A stretch of 64,000 nt of DNA from Telopea speciosissima (Eukaryota; Streptophyta; Magnoliopsida; Proteales; Proteaceae), in the NCBI RefSeq assembly GCF_018873765.1, contig NC_057922.1:13777563-13841562 (forward strand). Reading direction: 5' to 3'. The translations under genes were made by a program, and so were the position numbers. The notes beneath the pieces are model-generated. The model had not been told where the DNA came from. It made no database searches and worked only from the letters and a program-made list of their open reading frames with translations. This document shows positions 28,501-39,492 of this stretch, one piece after another. Each line of letters opens with the position of its first letter. Within the stretch, counting starts at the first letter, position 1.

Positions 28501-31500
28501 CAAGCCATAGATACCCGACTCTCCTGGAATGCATTTGTGCCAAAAAAAAGGCACCTTTCTCCCCCTCCCCCCCCCTACCCCCTTAGTTGTAGATTGTGGG
28601 CTTGTCTTAGCCTTTCCCTTAGTTTGTAGTTGGCCTATGGGCCCTTGAGTAGGATAGACCCAAAAAAAAAAATGTTCTATCGCAAGTCACATAAAGTCTT
28701 TTATATCAATAATAAGTAAGGACAAAACTGCCCTTACATCAGACGGACATACATAAAGCATAATAATAAGATGTTCAATGACCTATCTACCCTTATCTAC
28801 TCCAACACTATCTTTTGGATTTTTCTTCTTTTTTTTGGGAAAGGGAAGCATCTGATATCGAACCTGTACTCAAGGTTACATAGGATCTCTCTTTCAATCC
28901 CCTATGGAATGAATTCTCAGATGTTACTCAAATGGCAGTTCCACCAGTACTATCTTTTGGGGATTCGGTTCGGTTCCAAGTAGTGGCAGCAGGATCCAGA
29001 TCCGGACCAGGTCCCGCATCGGTTCTAGAATTGGATACTTTAACCAAACCTGGTCCGTTCGGTTCGGGATCTGGTTATAATTCAGTTCCTGTATTCGGTT
29101 CTTATTTGGTTACTTTACCCAGTTCTTATCTGGATACATTCGAGTCTCATGAATCATTATTTTCTACAAAATAGTGATACTACAACAACAACAGCAACAG
29201 TACATCATACAAGGACTACGCACAAATGCACAATGGCTGGTATGGCTCCTGTAGACTAGGGACCACCCTACACGTAAATATTCATGATGGAATATCATTT
29301 CCAAAGCACAGTCTTGGTCGAACAACCCTGGTTTTGCCAAATCATCAGTCACCTTGGTCTTAATAACCATGGAAATCAACATCTGAGTACTTCAGATATT
29401 TTTGTTTATTGTCTTCCATTTTAAAATTTATGCGACTTCTATAATTTTGATGTTAATATAATCAATAGGCATTTATTTTACTGCAGTTTCCCCATTTTAT
29501 CTGGACCTAGAGAGCTGCAAAAAATATTATAAATACCAGCTGCTTTGAGCAACAAGATGATCAGATAATCATGATATAAATCAAACAAGAAATCCAAGAT
29601 TTGTTTGAGAACTCTGAGCTCTTAAAAGTCCAAAAGTCAGAAAAATGTGCCAAGACAACCATCATGAGATTAAAATATTATACTATACAACAGTTTTAGT
29701 ATACTAATACATGTGCTTTTCCATGTCAAAAAATATTATTGAAGAAAAAGTTACACTATATTGGAATAAATGCTGCAGAGTACCTGTCCAGTCTATCAGT
29801 TCCAGCCAACAATAAAAGCTTTGGCACAGGACAAGACAAGAACTTTTCAGAAAGACCCTCATACCTGGAATACAAAGTACAGATTTTCCAGGTTTGTAAC
29901 TAATGTGTTGGATGGCATTAACTCTTTTACAGAAACATTCAAAATGTGGACAGAAATTACTGAAAAACACAGCAAATGAAAACAAACTCATCAATCTTAT
30001 TTTATGCACACATATCAAAAAGTCATGAACTCATGATATGTAGTCAATTTAACCAGAAAATCCAGGCAATAAAGCATATATACCAAGGCATCCAAGCTAC
30101 ACTAAAGAAGAAAAGGGACAACTATCGAATTTTGTACAGAAGAAAAGGGCCAGCTATTACATTTTGAATCGACTGTAAATTTTGTTTCCTCACCTTGTTC
30201 ATGAATTCAGGCCTTGAAATTGTTAAGGCAAGCACCAAAAAAACTCGATGAAACAAACAAAAGCAAAGATGACAGAGAGATTTAACGTGGTTCACACACC
30301 AATATGATGTATTACATCCACAGGTGAAGCTGAAGATAATTCACTATGTAATGGAAGAAAAGTACAAGGGAGATCTCTCAAGAACACCCAAAAAAACGCA
30401 GCCAAGAACTTCCCACAGAAACCCTCAGTCAAAAATCCCCAAATCCCACTTCTTTCACTTGCTTACACAACAAGACAATAAAACATATAAATACTCCTCC
30501 AATTCAGTTTCCAAATTCTGAACTAAAATTCTAAACAGTATTTGAAAGAAAGATTTAAACATACCAGCCTCTCCAATAGCTTTCTGTTTCTTCTAGCCGT
30601 GTTCGGTATGTATAACTGCGTAACACTTAAAAATCAGGATATACTTGTTCAATGTAGAATGTGAGGCTCTTTAAGCATAGAAAAATACCAACAAAAAAGT
30701 ACATCTAATTCATCCAAATCTAGATTGTGAAGGCATCTAGGCGACCCAAGGTATTGGAGGGCCACCTAGGTGCTTAGGCGACAAGGCACCCGCTTAGGCG
30801 TCACTTTGGCGCCTTAGTAATCTTTTTATGTATCCATTATATCTAGTATAGCAATAATATAATTATGCTTATAGCATTACAGCAACAACAACATAGATTG
30901 AATCTATGCACTGATTTACCATTACATCTAGTAACATCATTACAACATTACAGCAACAACATTATGTAAGAAACAATATCATTCAGAGTGGGGAAAAAAC
31001 TAAGTAAACAAGAGAAGGAGAACAGGGGAAGTGAACTAGTGAAGTTCGATTTCTTTCTTTTTCTTTTTTTTTTTTGGCTAAATGATCTCATGCTTCTCAC
31101 CTATACACAAACTTGTACACAACCAATAAAATATTAGAAACAGCATTATCTAGAGGGAAAAAACGTAAGTTTAAAAAAAAAAATTCTACCCAGGGTCCCA
31201 AGATGCCCGCCTTGTTAAGTTAGAATAAGGCGGGCGACTGCCTAGCCCTTGGAAACCCACCCAGACACCACCTTGACAACTATGATCCAAATTTAATGTG
31301 ATACAGTGGAGGGACATAACTGACTGTTATGGAACATTAAAGTTCTTACCATTTCTTTGAATCGTCATACTTCAATGTTGATGGAACCGAAAGACGAGCA
31401 GACTCAATGTTCCTTAGAGAGCCACCTTTCACACTCCATTCAATCTGAGTAGAAATTCAATTTTTCAAATACATTATACAGATTATACCAGTTCCAATAG

Positions 31501-34500
31501 ATGAACAATACAATATGATACCCAATACAAAAATATTTATTCATTTGAAAAGGGAGTGCAAAATAAAACTCTCCTCAAAAGACAAAGTAGCAAACCTTAA
31601 CCAATTGACCTAATTCATGTGATACCATATATTAAGACAAGATTTGCTATTACCATTGGAATAGGAGTGGCAAATGATCAGACAAATCTGGGTCCAGGTT
31701 GAACACGCTACATCCATCGCTATCTGTCCAACCCGAAAGAGTACAGATGTCCATGTCTGGCATGGTTTTAATCCTTTTTTCTTTTTCAGATAGCCATATG
31801 GTTCTAATCCAAGTTGTCGATTTCTGATCTCGTAGGGGGAAAATTTTTTACCAACCGTCAACTTTGGAATCAAAAGGTTTTAGTATAAGTAGAACAAAAA
31901 CAGAATATATGGTGTGTAACTTCAGTAACAATAGGACTGATAATGAGGAGGTAAAAATTGATGATAGGGAAATCCCACAAGGTGAACATTTTAGGTACCA
32001 GGCTCAATCATAAATAAAGAAGGAGAAATAGAGGATGATGTTGCACAAAGAACTAAACAAGGATGGATGAAGAGGAGAGGTGTGTCTAGAATGTTGTGTG
32101 ATCGACGAATTCCTTTAAAACTAAAGTGAAAGTTTTATAGGACGGTCATACGACCGGCAATGATGTATAAAGCTGATTCTTGGGCAGTAAAGAAACAACA
32201 TATAGATAAACTTAGTGTAGATAAGATGAGGATGTTAAGATGGATGAGTGGTAAAATTAGAAAGGATAAAATAAGGAATGAACAAATTAGAGCTAAATTA
32301 GGAGTAGCTCCGATACATGATAAGTGGCGAGAAAGTCGTTTGAGGTGGCATGGACATGTGCAACGGAGACCTTTAGTTTCTTCAGTACGGATGAGTGATC
32401 TGATTCAGATTGAAGTAGCTAAAAAAGCCAGGGGTAGTACTAAAATGACTCTAATAGAGCTGATTGGAGAAAAAGGATCCATGCAGCCAACCCCCTTTAT
32501 TTAGGATAAGGCTAAGTTGAGTTGAGTTCAGTTGTCTGCTAGATTTTGTCCAATCCAGTTAAAACCAGGTCCACACACACAAAATATATGTATATATGGT
32601 GTCCAAAACCGAGTTTAGACAAGGATAACTTAGTCTGAATTTAAAAAGAGGAGAATCTCACAGAAACAGTTTAAAAAACTGGAAAATGCAATCATGAAAT
32701 TGTGACTATGGCCTGAGCCAGTACATGTATATGTAGACATGAGACTTGATTCTGGACACAATCACACACTGAATTGGAATTACTAAAATCATACACTCTG
32801 CAAAATTTGAAGGAAAAAAACTTGCCATCAGCTATAATGTATACTAAGGGTGTCAATCGGGTGGTTCGATCGGTTTTTTCGGATTCGGTGTGAGTTTAAG
32901 GGAAATCGAAACCAAACCAATAAGGACTTTTCGGTTTCGGTTCGGGTTGGACTCGGGTTCTGTTCGGTTCGGTTTGAAACCTGGGTATAGGCTGGTTTGG
33001 GTAGGAATTAGGTAGAGTTTTTTGGGGGTTGGTTTTAGTGTTCGGTTTGGTCCTATCGGGCAGAACAATCAGTGGCCCGTCGGTTTAGCCCGAACCAAAC
33101 CGAAACCGAATTATGTTCTAACCCGGAAAAAGAAGCCGAACCGTTAAGACATCAGTTCGGTTTGGATCGGGTTTTACCGGTTCGGTTTAGGTTTTGACAC
33201 CCTTAGTGTATACCAATCAATGATAAGTAGAATGAAGACGGAGTATATGATGTGTAACTTTACTTACACTAGAACAAATAATGAGGTGGTGAAAATTGAT
33301 GAGAGGGAGATTCTGCAAAGTGATTATTTTAGGTATCTAGGATCAATCATAAATAAAGAAAATGATATAGAAGATGATGTTTCACAAAGAATTAAAATAG
33401 GATGGATGAAGTGGAGAGGAGCATCCGGAGTATTGTGTAATCGGTGTATTCCTTTAAAACATATAGGAAAGTTTTATAGGACAGTCATATGACCAGTTAC
33501 GATGTATGGTGCAGAATGTTAGGTAGTTACGAAGCATCATATAGATAAACTCAGTGTAGCTGAGATGAGGATGTTGAGATGGATGTGTGGCAAAACTATG
33601 AAGGATAAAGGAGCGATCAAATTAGAGGTAATTTGGGAGTAGCTTTCGTACTTGATAGGCTACGAGTGGCCAAGTTCAACGGAGGCCTTTAGATGCTCCA
33701 GTACGGAGAAGTGATTTGATTCAGACAGAAAAAGCTAAAAGAGCCAGGGGCAGACCTATAATGATTAGGGAAGCATTGGTAAGGAAAGGCATGCACAGCT
33801 TAGGCCTTGTATCAAGTATAACCTAAAATAGAGCTGATTGAAGGGTAAGGGTCCATGTAGCCGACCCCATTTAGTTGGGATAAGGAGTTGTTGTTTTATA
33901 GCACAAACCATCAAGACATTGGGTGCTGAGTTAGGTTACTGAAGTGAATTAGGAAAATGGTGGATGGTTGTTCTGAAAAGAGAAATAACAAGATAAGCAG
34001 GTTGACCAGAGGATAGAATGAGGACTAAAAGTTGCTGGTGGATAGAAAATGCCTTGATAACATGATATATATAATCTCAAACTCCATACAAGTGAAACAT
34101 TAAAGGAAATAAGTAGATAGGAAGAATACAAAATTTTAAAGGTATGGCAGATACCGCTTTTTCAATGGCGTGAAAATACTGCATTCTGCTTGATAGGATC
34201 TTTTGCATGTGAATCAATGAAGCCATTGCTGTTCCCTGAATTTCACTTACTGATCAGTATAGCTGCCATTTACCATATAGTTTCAGGAACTCTTGAATGA
34301 CTTCGCTGAAATAACAAACCTCTACAACATCTACAACAATCAGCCCAGCCAAGCTTGAAATTGCCTTCCTTGCAGCAACATGCACTGCAACTGAACCTCC
34401 CATGCTGAAAACAGGCAGTAATGAACATGAATCCAAGTCAACATGAATGATACAATGCGAAGGAGCATCAAAAGGTCCTAGATATTCCTCTAGTAACATG

Positions 34501-37500
34501 TTTTATCAAGTGAGAGCTTGATTAAAGGATTAAAATCACCATCAACAATCCCTTTTACAAAAATTCATTTGAGATTAGTAAAAATATATCTATGTTGCAC
34601 ACTAGATTTTATTTTTTTATTTTTTTATTTTGGGGGGGGGGGGGGGTGTGTGCATGTGCAAGCACAATTGCACCTTAAGGCTTAAATCACAGGCCATGGC
34701 ATAGATCATACTCAGAACAAACATCATGTTTTTAATACTCCATAAAGAAATACTACTGCAATGAAATATTTTAACTACATTAATTTACTTCTGTATAGTT
34801 AGGAACACAGCAACCCCAAAATGAGGTTAGGAAAAAGCAATGAAGACCCAGAGAGAAATATTTCCACCATCATAAAAACAATCAGTTAATTATGTCAATA
34901 GAGATTAAAGACCAAAAAGCAACTGAGTGACCTTCAAAAAATTCATTATACCAACATAGATTTAAAAACCAAAGAATCATGCTCCCAAACTTTCTTGGCC
35001 TCAGGAAGTCATTTCGGTACCTAAACAAACCTAAGAAACCTTTCAAACCATTTCTTAAGTAATCTCATGAAGTTCAGGAGAGAACGTAAATTTAAGAAGT
35101 TCTGTTTGTCCTCATCTAGTAGTGTCTTTTCATGACAAAAAAATTATATGGCAAGTGTATAGGGCTGAGGAGTTGAGGTGTCCCCCCTCCCTCATATAGT
35201 GGGTCCAATTCCAAACTACTTTGTATAGCATCCTGCGAATATTTTATACAGGTTTTTTTGTAATATTAATTAAAATGCCTCATCTTTCCTCAGAAAAAGA
35301 AAAAGAAAAAGAAAACTACATATGATGGCCTGAAATAACACTAGGATTGAAAGGGTGAAAACCTGTGGCCAACAAGCACAACTGCAGGAGGAGTATCTCC
35401 ATATGAAGTCTTCAAAACAGCCAAAACATCATTGCATAGAGTCTGCAAACAATCATGTGCCATTTTATTTTTATGCGAAGTGATGATTTATGGGAAGCAA
35501 CCCAAACTAGTCAATTTCAAGACACGACGAAAAAAATGAGAATAAGCATTCTTGGTAGAACTCATTCTCAAGTAATATCTACCTCAATAGATAGGTCCAA
35601 ATCATTTTCTGTGCATGACTTCCCATGTCCTCTCAAGTCCATAGCAACTACCCGAGCCTTCTCCTTAATCTTACTAGCTGCCAAGGCAAATGAAAGCCTG
35701 ACAAAGAAATAATAATTTCAACAAATAGACCATGGAAAAATCTTGGCAAAATTAGTGAATTAGTAGGCAACACATAAAAGCTTGAGAAAACATATAAACA
35801 ATAATTACTACGGCAGAAAGTGTTATAAATAATTTGGATATAAAACAAGGGTACCACGGACTATATAAAATTCATATGTGAAGCTACTACTGGAGTATTA
35901 ACTCGGCCACAGTCTTTAGCTAATAAAGATTCCAAATTTAAAAAGAAAAAGAATAAAAACATGATAATTGAATCAGCTCTGCAGGGAGATTTGATGATCA
36001 GATAGCCTCTTGACCAAGAGCATCTTCAGCAGACACATTGAGCTGAAAAGGTTTATCATGCAACCATCAGGGGGAAAAAAATCTAAATAGAAAAAATAAA
36101 CCCAAGACACATTGATCTGTTTTTCAAAACCAATTCAAGAAATATCTGTTTAGAAAACCCAAATCATGCTTTGAAAGGTGGGCAGGGGTCGCAACCCAAA
36201 AGAAGGGGGAAACCCCCAAAAATATACAATGGGCATACAATAAAATGGTCTGCTATCAATCAAAATTATGGACCAACATGGCAACATCTAATACCATACT
36301 CAGCCCATGTGCAATACTACAATGTTTACATCAATTAGCACCTCTTAGCTGCAAATGGAATTTAATGTGCAGGTGGGATGTCAACTGCCATATGAAGCTT
36401 ATCAGCTGAACATAGTTTCCAATTCTGATTCTGCCCAAAGATACCCTGAGGTTCTACCTTGTGGGTGGATTCTGTAGTTTGTTGTTTCTAAACCTAGAAT
36501 CCTATTACAGATAAGTTGCCTTTGCATTTACAGTTTAATCATGATTGACAAGCTAATTAATTAGGGTTTTTTAAGTTTCTGATTTTAATCTTTTGAGCTA
36601 ATATCTTCAATTCACAATTCTGTGGTGTATCCTTTGTCAAATTTACAATTTACTCATAATACTTTATCTGCTTTCAGCATCCGAGATTAATTCTCAAGTT
36701 TTTCTTCCCTTACAGCTCTGACTCTTGAGGTTAGATTCAGATACAACTCTGAAACATACATACAACAGAATTTAAAATCAGTTGAGGCTTTTTCCCTTCT
36801 ATTTTGTTATTGATGATTACCCTGCATAAAGTGTGGAATTTCAGCAGCGGTTAAAAACTATATAATTTTGTTGTACATGAATTTCGAAAAGGAAACACAG
36901 TTAGAATTGATATAGCCACAACCCCCCCCCCCCACCCAAAAAAAAAAAAACCTATATACCAACTATACCTCAAAACAGTGGGAAACAGGAAAATTACATC
37001 AATCATCGAGCAAAAAAACACCAGCTTGAAGAAAAATAGTTTCTATCTCCCCCCCCCCCCCCCCAAGGAAAAACAAAAAAAGAATTCTTTTGAAGTCAAA
37101 GCCAACACAATAGATACCGGCCAATATCAGCGCAAATTCTGGGGAAAACTCAAGCTTACCTATTGATCAGATCTCTGTATCCAGATTGATTTGAACGTGT
37201 ATTAATTGAATTCTTGCAGTTTCATTGCTCTCCAAAAGCCCTCTCTAATACTTTGAAATTCAAATCAATTTAAGAGTTTTGGATCTTTTTTGCTTTGTTA
37301 GTGTTTTATTATGGTGGAGAAATGGTGATTTGCCTGTTTTGCACTCTGTGATCTTAGAACCACATCACAGGCTTCCCCAATGTCTCATTTGAGGTTTCTA
37401 TATGCATCACACTTTTTGTTCTTGAATTGCAATTTTTCTGCTAGCAACCCAAGAAAGAATGCACTTTCAGGCTTGCAGCATAATACTCCAGTACTGTGAT

Positions 37501-39141
37501 GATATTGTATTCATTACTTCCATTAGGTGTGTTTGCATGGAATAACAAACAGAAAACCCCCTACAAACTGATAATTAACAGATAGATTCCTCCTTCATTA
37601 ATTAAGCCAGTCCAAAATTTTCTTCTTTTGATATTGATAAGTGACAATTGACAAGCATTTTCAAGCAGCCAACATGTTTGAGTGTCATTATCAAGCATGC
37701 ACTCATCCACTCAAGAGTAAAAATAATATATGCTGGTGTTTGTAACTGGACGTAGAAGCGTATACCCTGAATAACCACCTCCATGCAGACAAAAAACAAC
37801 TGGTCCTTCAGATCCTGCTACATATACATGAAATACCTAAACAACAAAAAAGACATTAGATGATTAGAGATATGTTATACACGTTACATGTATTTATATT
37901 TAAATAATTAATGTAGAGCAACTACTCACATCATTTGAACCTGGAATGCAAATATCCTCCTCTCGATCGAAATATCCAGACCATTCTAAAGGGGAGTATT
38001 TTTGTAATGATGTCCTACATGCATATTACCAAATTCGTGAGATAAATAACCCCAGTTAACTGGGGAGAGAGAGAGAGAGAGAGTATAAACATAGAATATA
38101 TTGACCAATTGCATAATTTTCTCAAAGTAACATCATAACGCTACCTTGTTCTTTTCAAATACATAATAAACAAGTATAATAAGGACTTCAATTCCCTATT
38201 CTTACCAACCAGTTATCAACTAGTATTGCTGCCATGACATGACAAATCCAATCCTTAGAAGAACATTATTCACTTAGTTGGCTATTTGTAGCCTAAGAAA
38301 ATATATTGGTTGCTCACACGTATATACACAAAATTATGGTCAAGGGACACAAAAAACAACTGACAGTTGACTGCTACTTGATAATTCAGCAGCTTTGCAC
38401 AGGTTAAGGAGTTAGTTATTGAACCCATTTGTTAAATAATTTGGCTACCTATTAGCCTGAAATTTTACCAAAGTTGCAATACAAGGACAATGAGATCCTT
38501 GTCTATTTTTACTTCTTTTATTTTTTTTTATAAGCAACATAAGGTACCCTTTATTAAAATAAAAGAGAAACAGCCATACATCAAGGTGAACAAAATTTGA
38601 TAAAAATGTAGAATGGACAGCATTGTTAGGAAAAGTTACATGGAGTGCATATCATCATTAAAAAGCAAAACATTAAGAAATGGAAATCTAAAATCAGTTT
38701 AGCCCATTCAGACCGAAAATTAACTTTCTACACGCTACATAGTTATGTCCTTGAATAAACCCGACTAAGTACATCATAACATTATATGGTTTCTCTTATT
38801 CCAAATACCCCAAGTGATCGCTTCACAAACCATCTTCCAAAACAAACAACCATTTCTTCTCAAAACGGATCATCTGTGTCCCATGATGATGCACAGTCAA
38901 ATCCAAATAGACATTTAAAAAGTAATCCACAAGTTTGGGATCAATATCACAGGCAAGAGAACAAAAATTGGACAGATAATTTTGATTTTTTTTTAAAAAA
39001 AAAAAAAAAGGTCAGAATCAGAATGGAACGAAGAACTTACTGCGTTGCTGGACGATTGGGAATGTTGGAGAAAGCTGAGAGCTTTTGAGGCTCTTCCTCT
39101 GAGATATCCTCCGGAAGAGAAGTGAGACTCGAAGTGTCCAT
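15708..39141 (-). CDS. PPME1: Protein phosphatase methylesterase 1 (13 exons over 23.4 kb)
   Basis: Exons: 39141-39041, 38014-37930, 37836-37766, 35697-35583, 35442-35363, 34404-34320, 34235-34155, 31444-31350, 30615-30565, 29864-29784, 17394-17322, 17213-17136, 15737-15708. All join in frame with GT-AG sites and give 341 residues, close to known plant PPME1 length. The alpha/beta-hydrolase signals are HGGGYSG (80-86, oxyanion hole), GHSMGG with nucleophile S151, D176 in VVDVVEGTAM, and H303 in GHAIQED. The Ser-Asp spacing of 25 matches human PPME1 (S156, D181). The enzyme removes the methyl ester from the C-terminal leucine of the PP2A catalytic subunit and so controls holoenzyme assembly. 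Introns hold a Copia element, LINEs and MITEs; intron 10 is about 12.4 kb (17395-29783). No exon is broken. Confidence 0.95.
15864..16189 (+). repeat. Dispersed repeat family C, copy in PPME1 intron 12
   Basis: It shares its ends (AAGGTGAAGCATAAG and CTAGGCTCCATA) and internal blocks with 3867-4018. This copy is about twice as long because of an extra middle segment. It lies antisense to PPME1. No class could be assigned. Confidence 0.55.
17575..18300. repeat. Repeat-like segment with TCTCGGTTTCG motifs in PPME1 intron 10
   Basis: The segment begins with GAGATCTCAGCCATCTTG and many variants of GTTTCGTCAAGTTTCGAGA and ends with CATCTCGTCTCAGTTTCAG and GAGCTCGAACC. The related motifs at both ends suggest one non-autonomous mobile element of about 700 bp. 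No reading frame or clear target duplication was found. Confidence 0.4.
19267..19346. repeat. MITE family B, short copy (GTTGTCAAGGCG ends)
   Basis: The 12-bp ends GTTGTCAAGGCG (19267-19278) and CGCCTTGACAAC (19335-19346) are perfect inverted repeats around a short centre. A longer member with related ends lies at 30725-31280. Confidence 0.7.
19450..19537. repeat. (AT)n microsatellite
   Basis: About 88 bases of almost pure AT dinucleotide repeat with a single AAAT interruption near 19520, inside PPME1 intron 10. Its length is likely to vary between individuals. Confidence 0.95.
21551..21810 (-). repeat. 3' LTR of the Copia element
   Basis: On the plus strand it reads TGATGTAATATCAG to CTACTCCAACA, so in element orientation it begins TGTTGG and ends CATCA, the usual TG...CA ends. 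It is intact and about 98% identical to the split copy at 26651-28807. Confidence 0.92.
21811..21824 (-). promoter_or_regulatory. Polypurine tract of the Copia element
   Basis: The plus-strand sequence CTCCCCCTCAAGC is the complement of a purine tract next to the 3' LTR. This is the place where plus-strand DNA synthesis is primed in LTR elements. The same motif flanks the LTR at 60548. Confidence 0.75.
21818..23308 (-). pseudogene. Copia reverse transcriptase and RNase H (broken)
   Basis: Positions 23308-22703 encode the Copia reverse transcriptase with the substrate-binding segment [12 protein letters not shown] and the catalytic YVDD. A stop follows, then 22684-21818 continue with [12 protein letters not shown], the connection region and the RNase H domain ([36 protein letters not shown]). 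The stop codon between the two frames means no full protein is made without readthrough. Confidence 0.93.
23318..24721 (-). pseudogene. Copia GAG-pre-integrase and integrase region (broken)
   Basis: The pre-integrase zinc motif ([21 protein letters not shown]) is followed by the integrase core ([26 protein letters not shown]). A stop near 24198 precedes [19 protein letters not shown] and the C-terminal integrase part. Another stop near 23643 separates the linker to the reverse transcriptase. Confidence 0.9.
24696..25969 (-). pseudogene. Copia gag and protease region (frameshifted)
   Basis: The gag part starts near 25969 with [16 protein letters not shown] and the Copia gag pattern ([20 protein letters not shown]). 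A frameshift near 25430 separates it from the zinc knuckle [15 protein letters not shown] (25298) and the aspartic protease motif [13 protein letters not shown]. Confidence 0.88.
26639..26650 (-). other. Primer-binding site of the Copia element
   Basis: On the minus strand TGGTATCAGAGC follows directly after the 5' LTR end. It is the standard complement of the 3' end of initiator tRNA-Met used by plant Copia elements. Confidence 0.9.
26798..27121. repeat. Foldback element nested in the Copia LTR insertion
   Basis: The left arm CAAAACTATCCAAT...AATTAGCTCTGTGCCGATCC is mirrored on the right by GGATCGGCACAGAGCTAATT...GGATAGTTTTG. The arms match over about 45 bp apart from a short indel. The inside is AT-rich and non-coding. 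The exact ends and target duplication are not resolved. Confidence 0.65.
27130..28670 (+). mobile_element. Probable tRNA-derived SINE split by a LINE
   Basis: A tRNA-like A box, TAGCTCGGTTGGC (27140-27152), is followed about 35 bases later by GGTCAAGGG, the start of a B box. The sequence is then interrupted by a LINE fragment and resumes near 28551 with CACCTTTCTCC and a C-rich stretch. It ends in a poly-A run just before the 12-bp target duplication at 28671. A plus-strand retroposon with pol III promoter boxes and a poly-A end is the simplest reading. No full family consensus was available to confirm it. Confidence 0.5.
27196..28554 (-). mobile_element. L1-like LINE 3' fragment with zinc-binding RT domain
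   Basis: On the minus strand an open frame of 422 codons encodes the end of a plant LINE reverse transcriptase: [19 protein letters not shown] and [12 protein letters not shown], then the zinc-binding domain around [18 protein letters not shown] and [18 protein letters not shown]. The 3' end has a short poly-A (poly-T on plus at 27196-27204). The 5' part of the element is missing, as expected for truncated target-primed insertion. The frame is still open over its whole length, so it is fairly young. Confidence 0.88.
30725..31280. repeat. MITE family B, longer copy
   Basis: The left end TTGTGAAGGCATCTAGGCG and the right end ACCTTGACAAC resemble the perfect ends of the short copy at 19267-19346. 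Repeated GGCGAC and CTTAGGCG motifs lie near the left end, and GGCGGGCGACTGCCTAG near the right. The centre is AT-rich and non-coding. It is in PPME1 intron 8. Confidence 0.6.
31863..32530 (+). mobile_element. RTE-type LINE 3' fragment, copy 1
   Basis: The plus strand encodes the C-terminal part of an RTE-clade reverse transcriptase, with [27 protein letters not shown] and [12 protein letters not shown]. An open piece runs from 32160 to 32504 (114 codons) and more of the domain lies upstream in other frames. It ends with ATTTAGGATAAGG and a GTTGAGTT tail. It is antisense to PPME1 in intron 7 and is not functional. Confidence 0.85.
32845..33205. mobile_element. hAT-like MITE in PPME1 intron 7
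   Basis: The ends TAAGGGTGTCAA and TTGACACCCTTA are perfect inverted repeats. The 8-bp flanks are ATGTATAC (32837-32844) and GTGTATAC (33206-33213), one mismatch, as expected for a hAT target duplication. The inside is full of TTCGGTTCGG-type motifs typical of this non-autonomous family. Confidence 0.8.
33214..33898 (+). mobile_element. RTE-type LINE 3' fragment, copy 2
   Basis: It encodes a homologous stretch to copy 1 ([18 protein letters not shown], then RRCIPLKH-like and RMLRWM segments) with stops and frameshifts after 33492. It ends with the classic RTE tail CCCATTTAGTTGGGATAAGG followed by TTGTTGTT. It abuts the hAT-like MITE on its left side. Confidence 0.85.
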
Positions 39142-39492
39142 CTTTGTGGAAAAATATAATTCCCTTACAGAGACACTTCGGTTTCGGAAGAGTTGAGAAT
39201 TGGATCTGATTGAGTTTTATTCTTGGCGTGTCTCAACTTTGAAAGCTTCTTTCTTTCCACGGTTCCACTTCCACCAGTTTTCCCTTCTTATTATATACTC
39301 TCTTTTTTTTTTAATAATAATGAAATTCCTTCCTTGTTTTATCCTTGGTTTATCTACTGGTTATACAGAGTCGGGTTTCTACATCTCCTTGCCTTAAGTG
39401 TCAGTTCTATCCAAATTAAAGAATACGGTCTGTTTGGTCTGTTTGGTCTGTTTAGCGGAGAGTGTGGGGTGGGAGAGTGGTGGGATTTTGGC

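Larger units (their letters stand above)
21551..28807 (-). mobile_element. Copia LTR retrotransposon, degenerate, with nested insertions
   Basis: The element reads on the minus strand, the same direction as its host gene PPME1. Its 260-bp 3' LTR is at 21551-21810; the 5' LTR is split into 26651-26786 and 28683-28807. The target duplication is CTATC (21546-21550 and 28808-28812). The primer-binding site is TGGTATCAGAGC (26650 down to 26639), complementary to initiator tRNA-Met, and the polypurine tract abuts the 3' LTR at 21811. Coding order is gag, protease, integrase, reverse transcriptase, RNase H, which defines Copia. Several stop codons and a frameshift break the polyprotein. The LTRs differ at about four bases and one indel, so the insertion is fairly recent. 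It sits wholly in PPME1 intron 10. Confidence 0.93.
26651..28807 (-). repeat. 5' LTR of the Copia element, split by a 1.9-kb insertion
   Basis: LTR sequence runs from 26651 to 26786, stops, and resumes at 28683 to 28807. The 12-mer AATGTTCTATCG occurs at both junctions (26775-26786 and 28671-28682) as a target duplication. The insert is 26787-28670. Confidence 0.9.

Noticed and set aside
29704-30018. 104-residue minus-strand open frame
   Set aside because: It overlaps a PPME1 exon out of frame; the real reading frame there gives [21 protein letters not shown].
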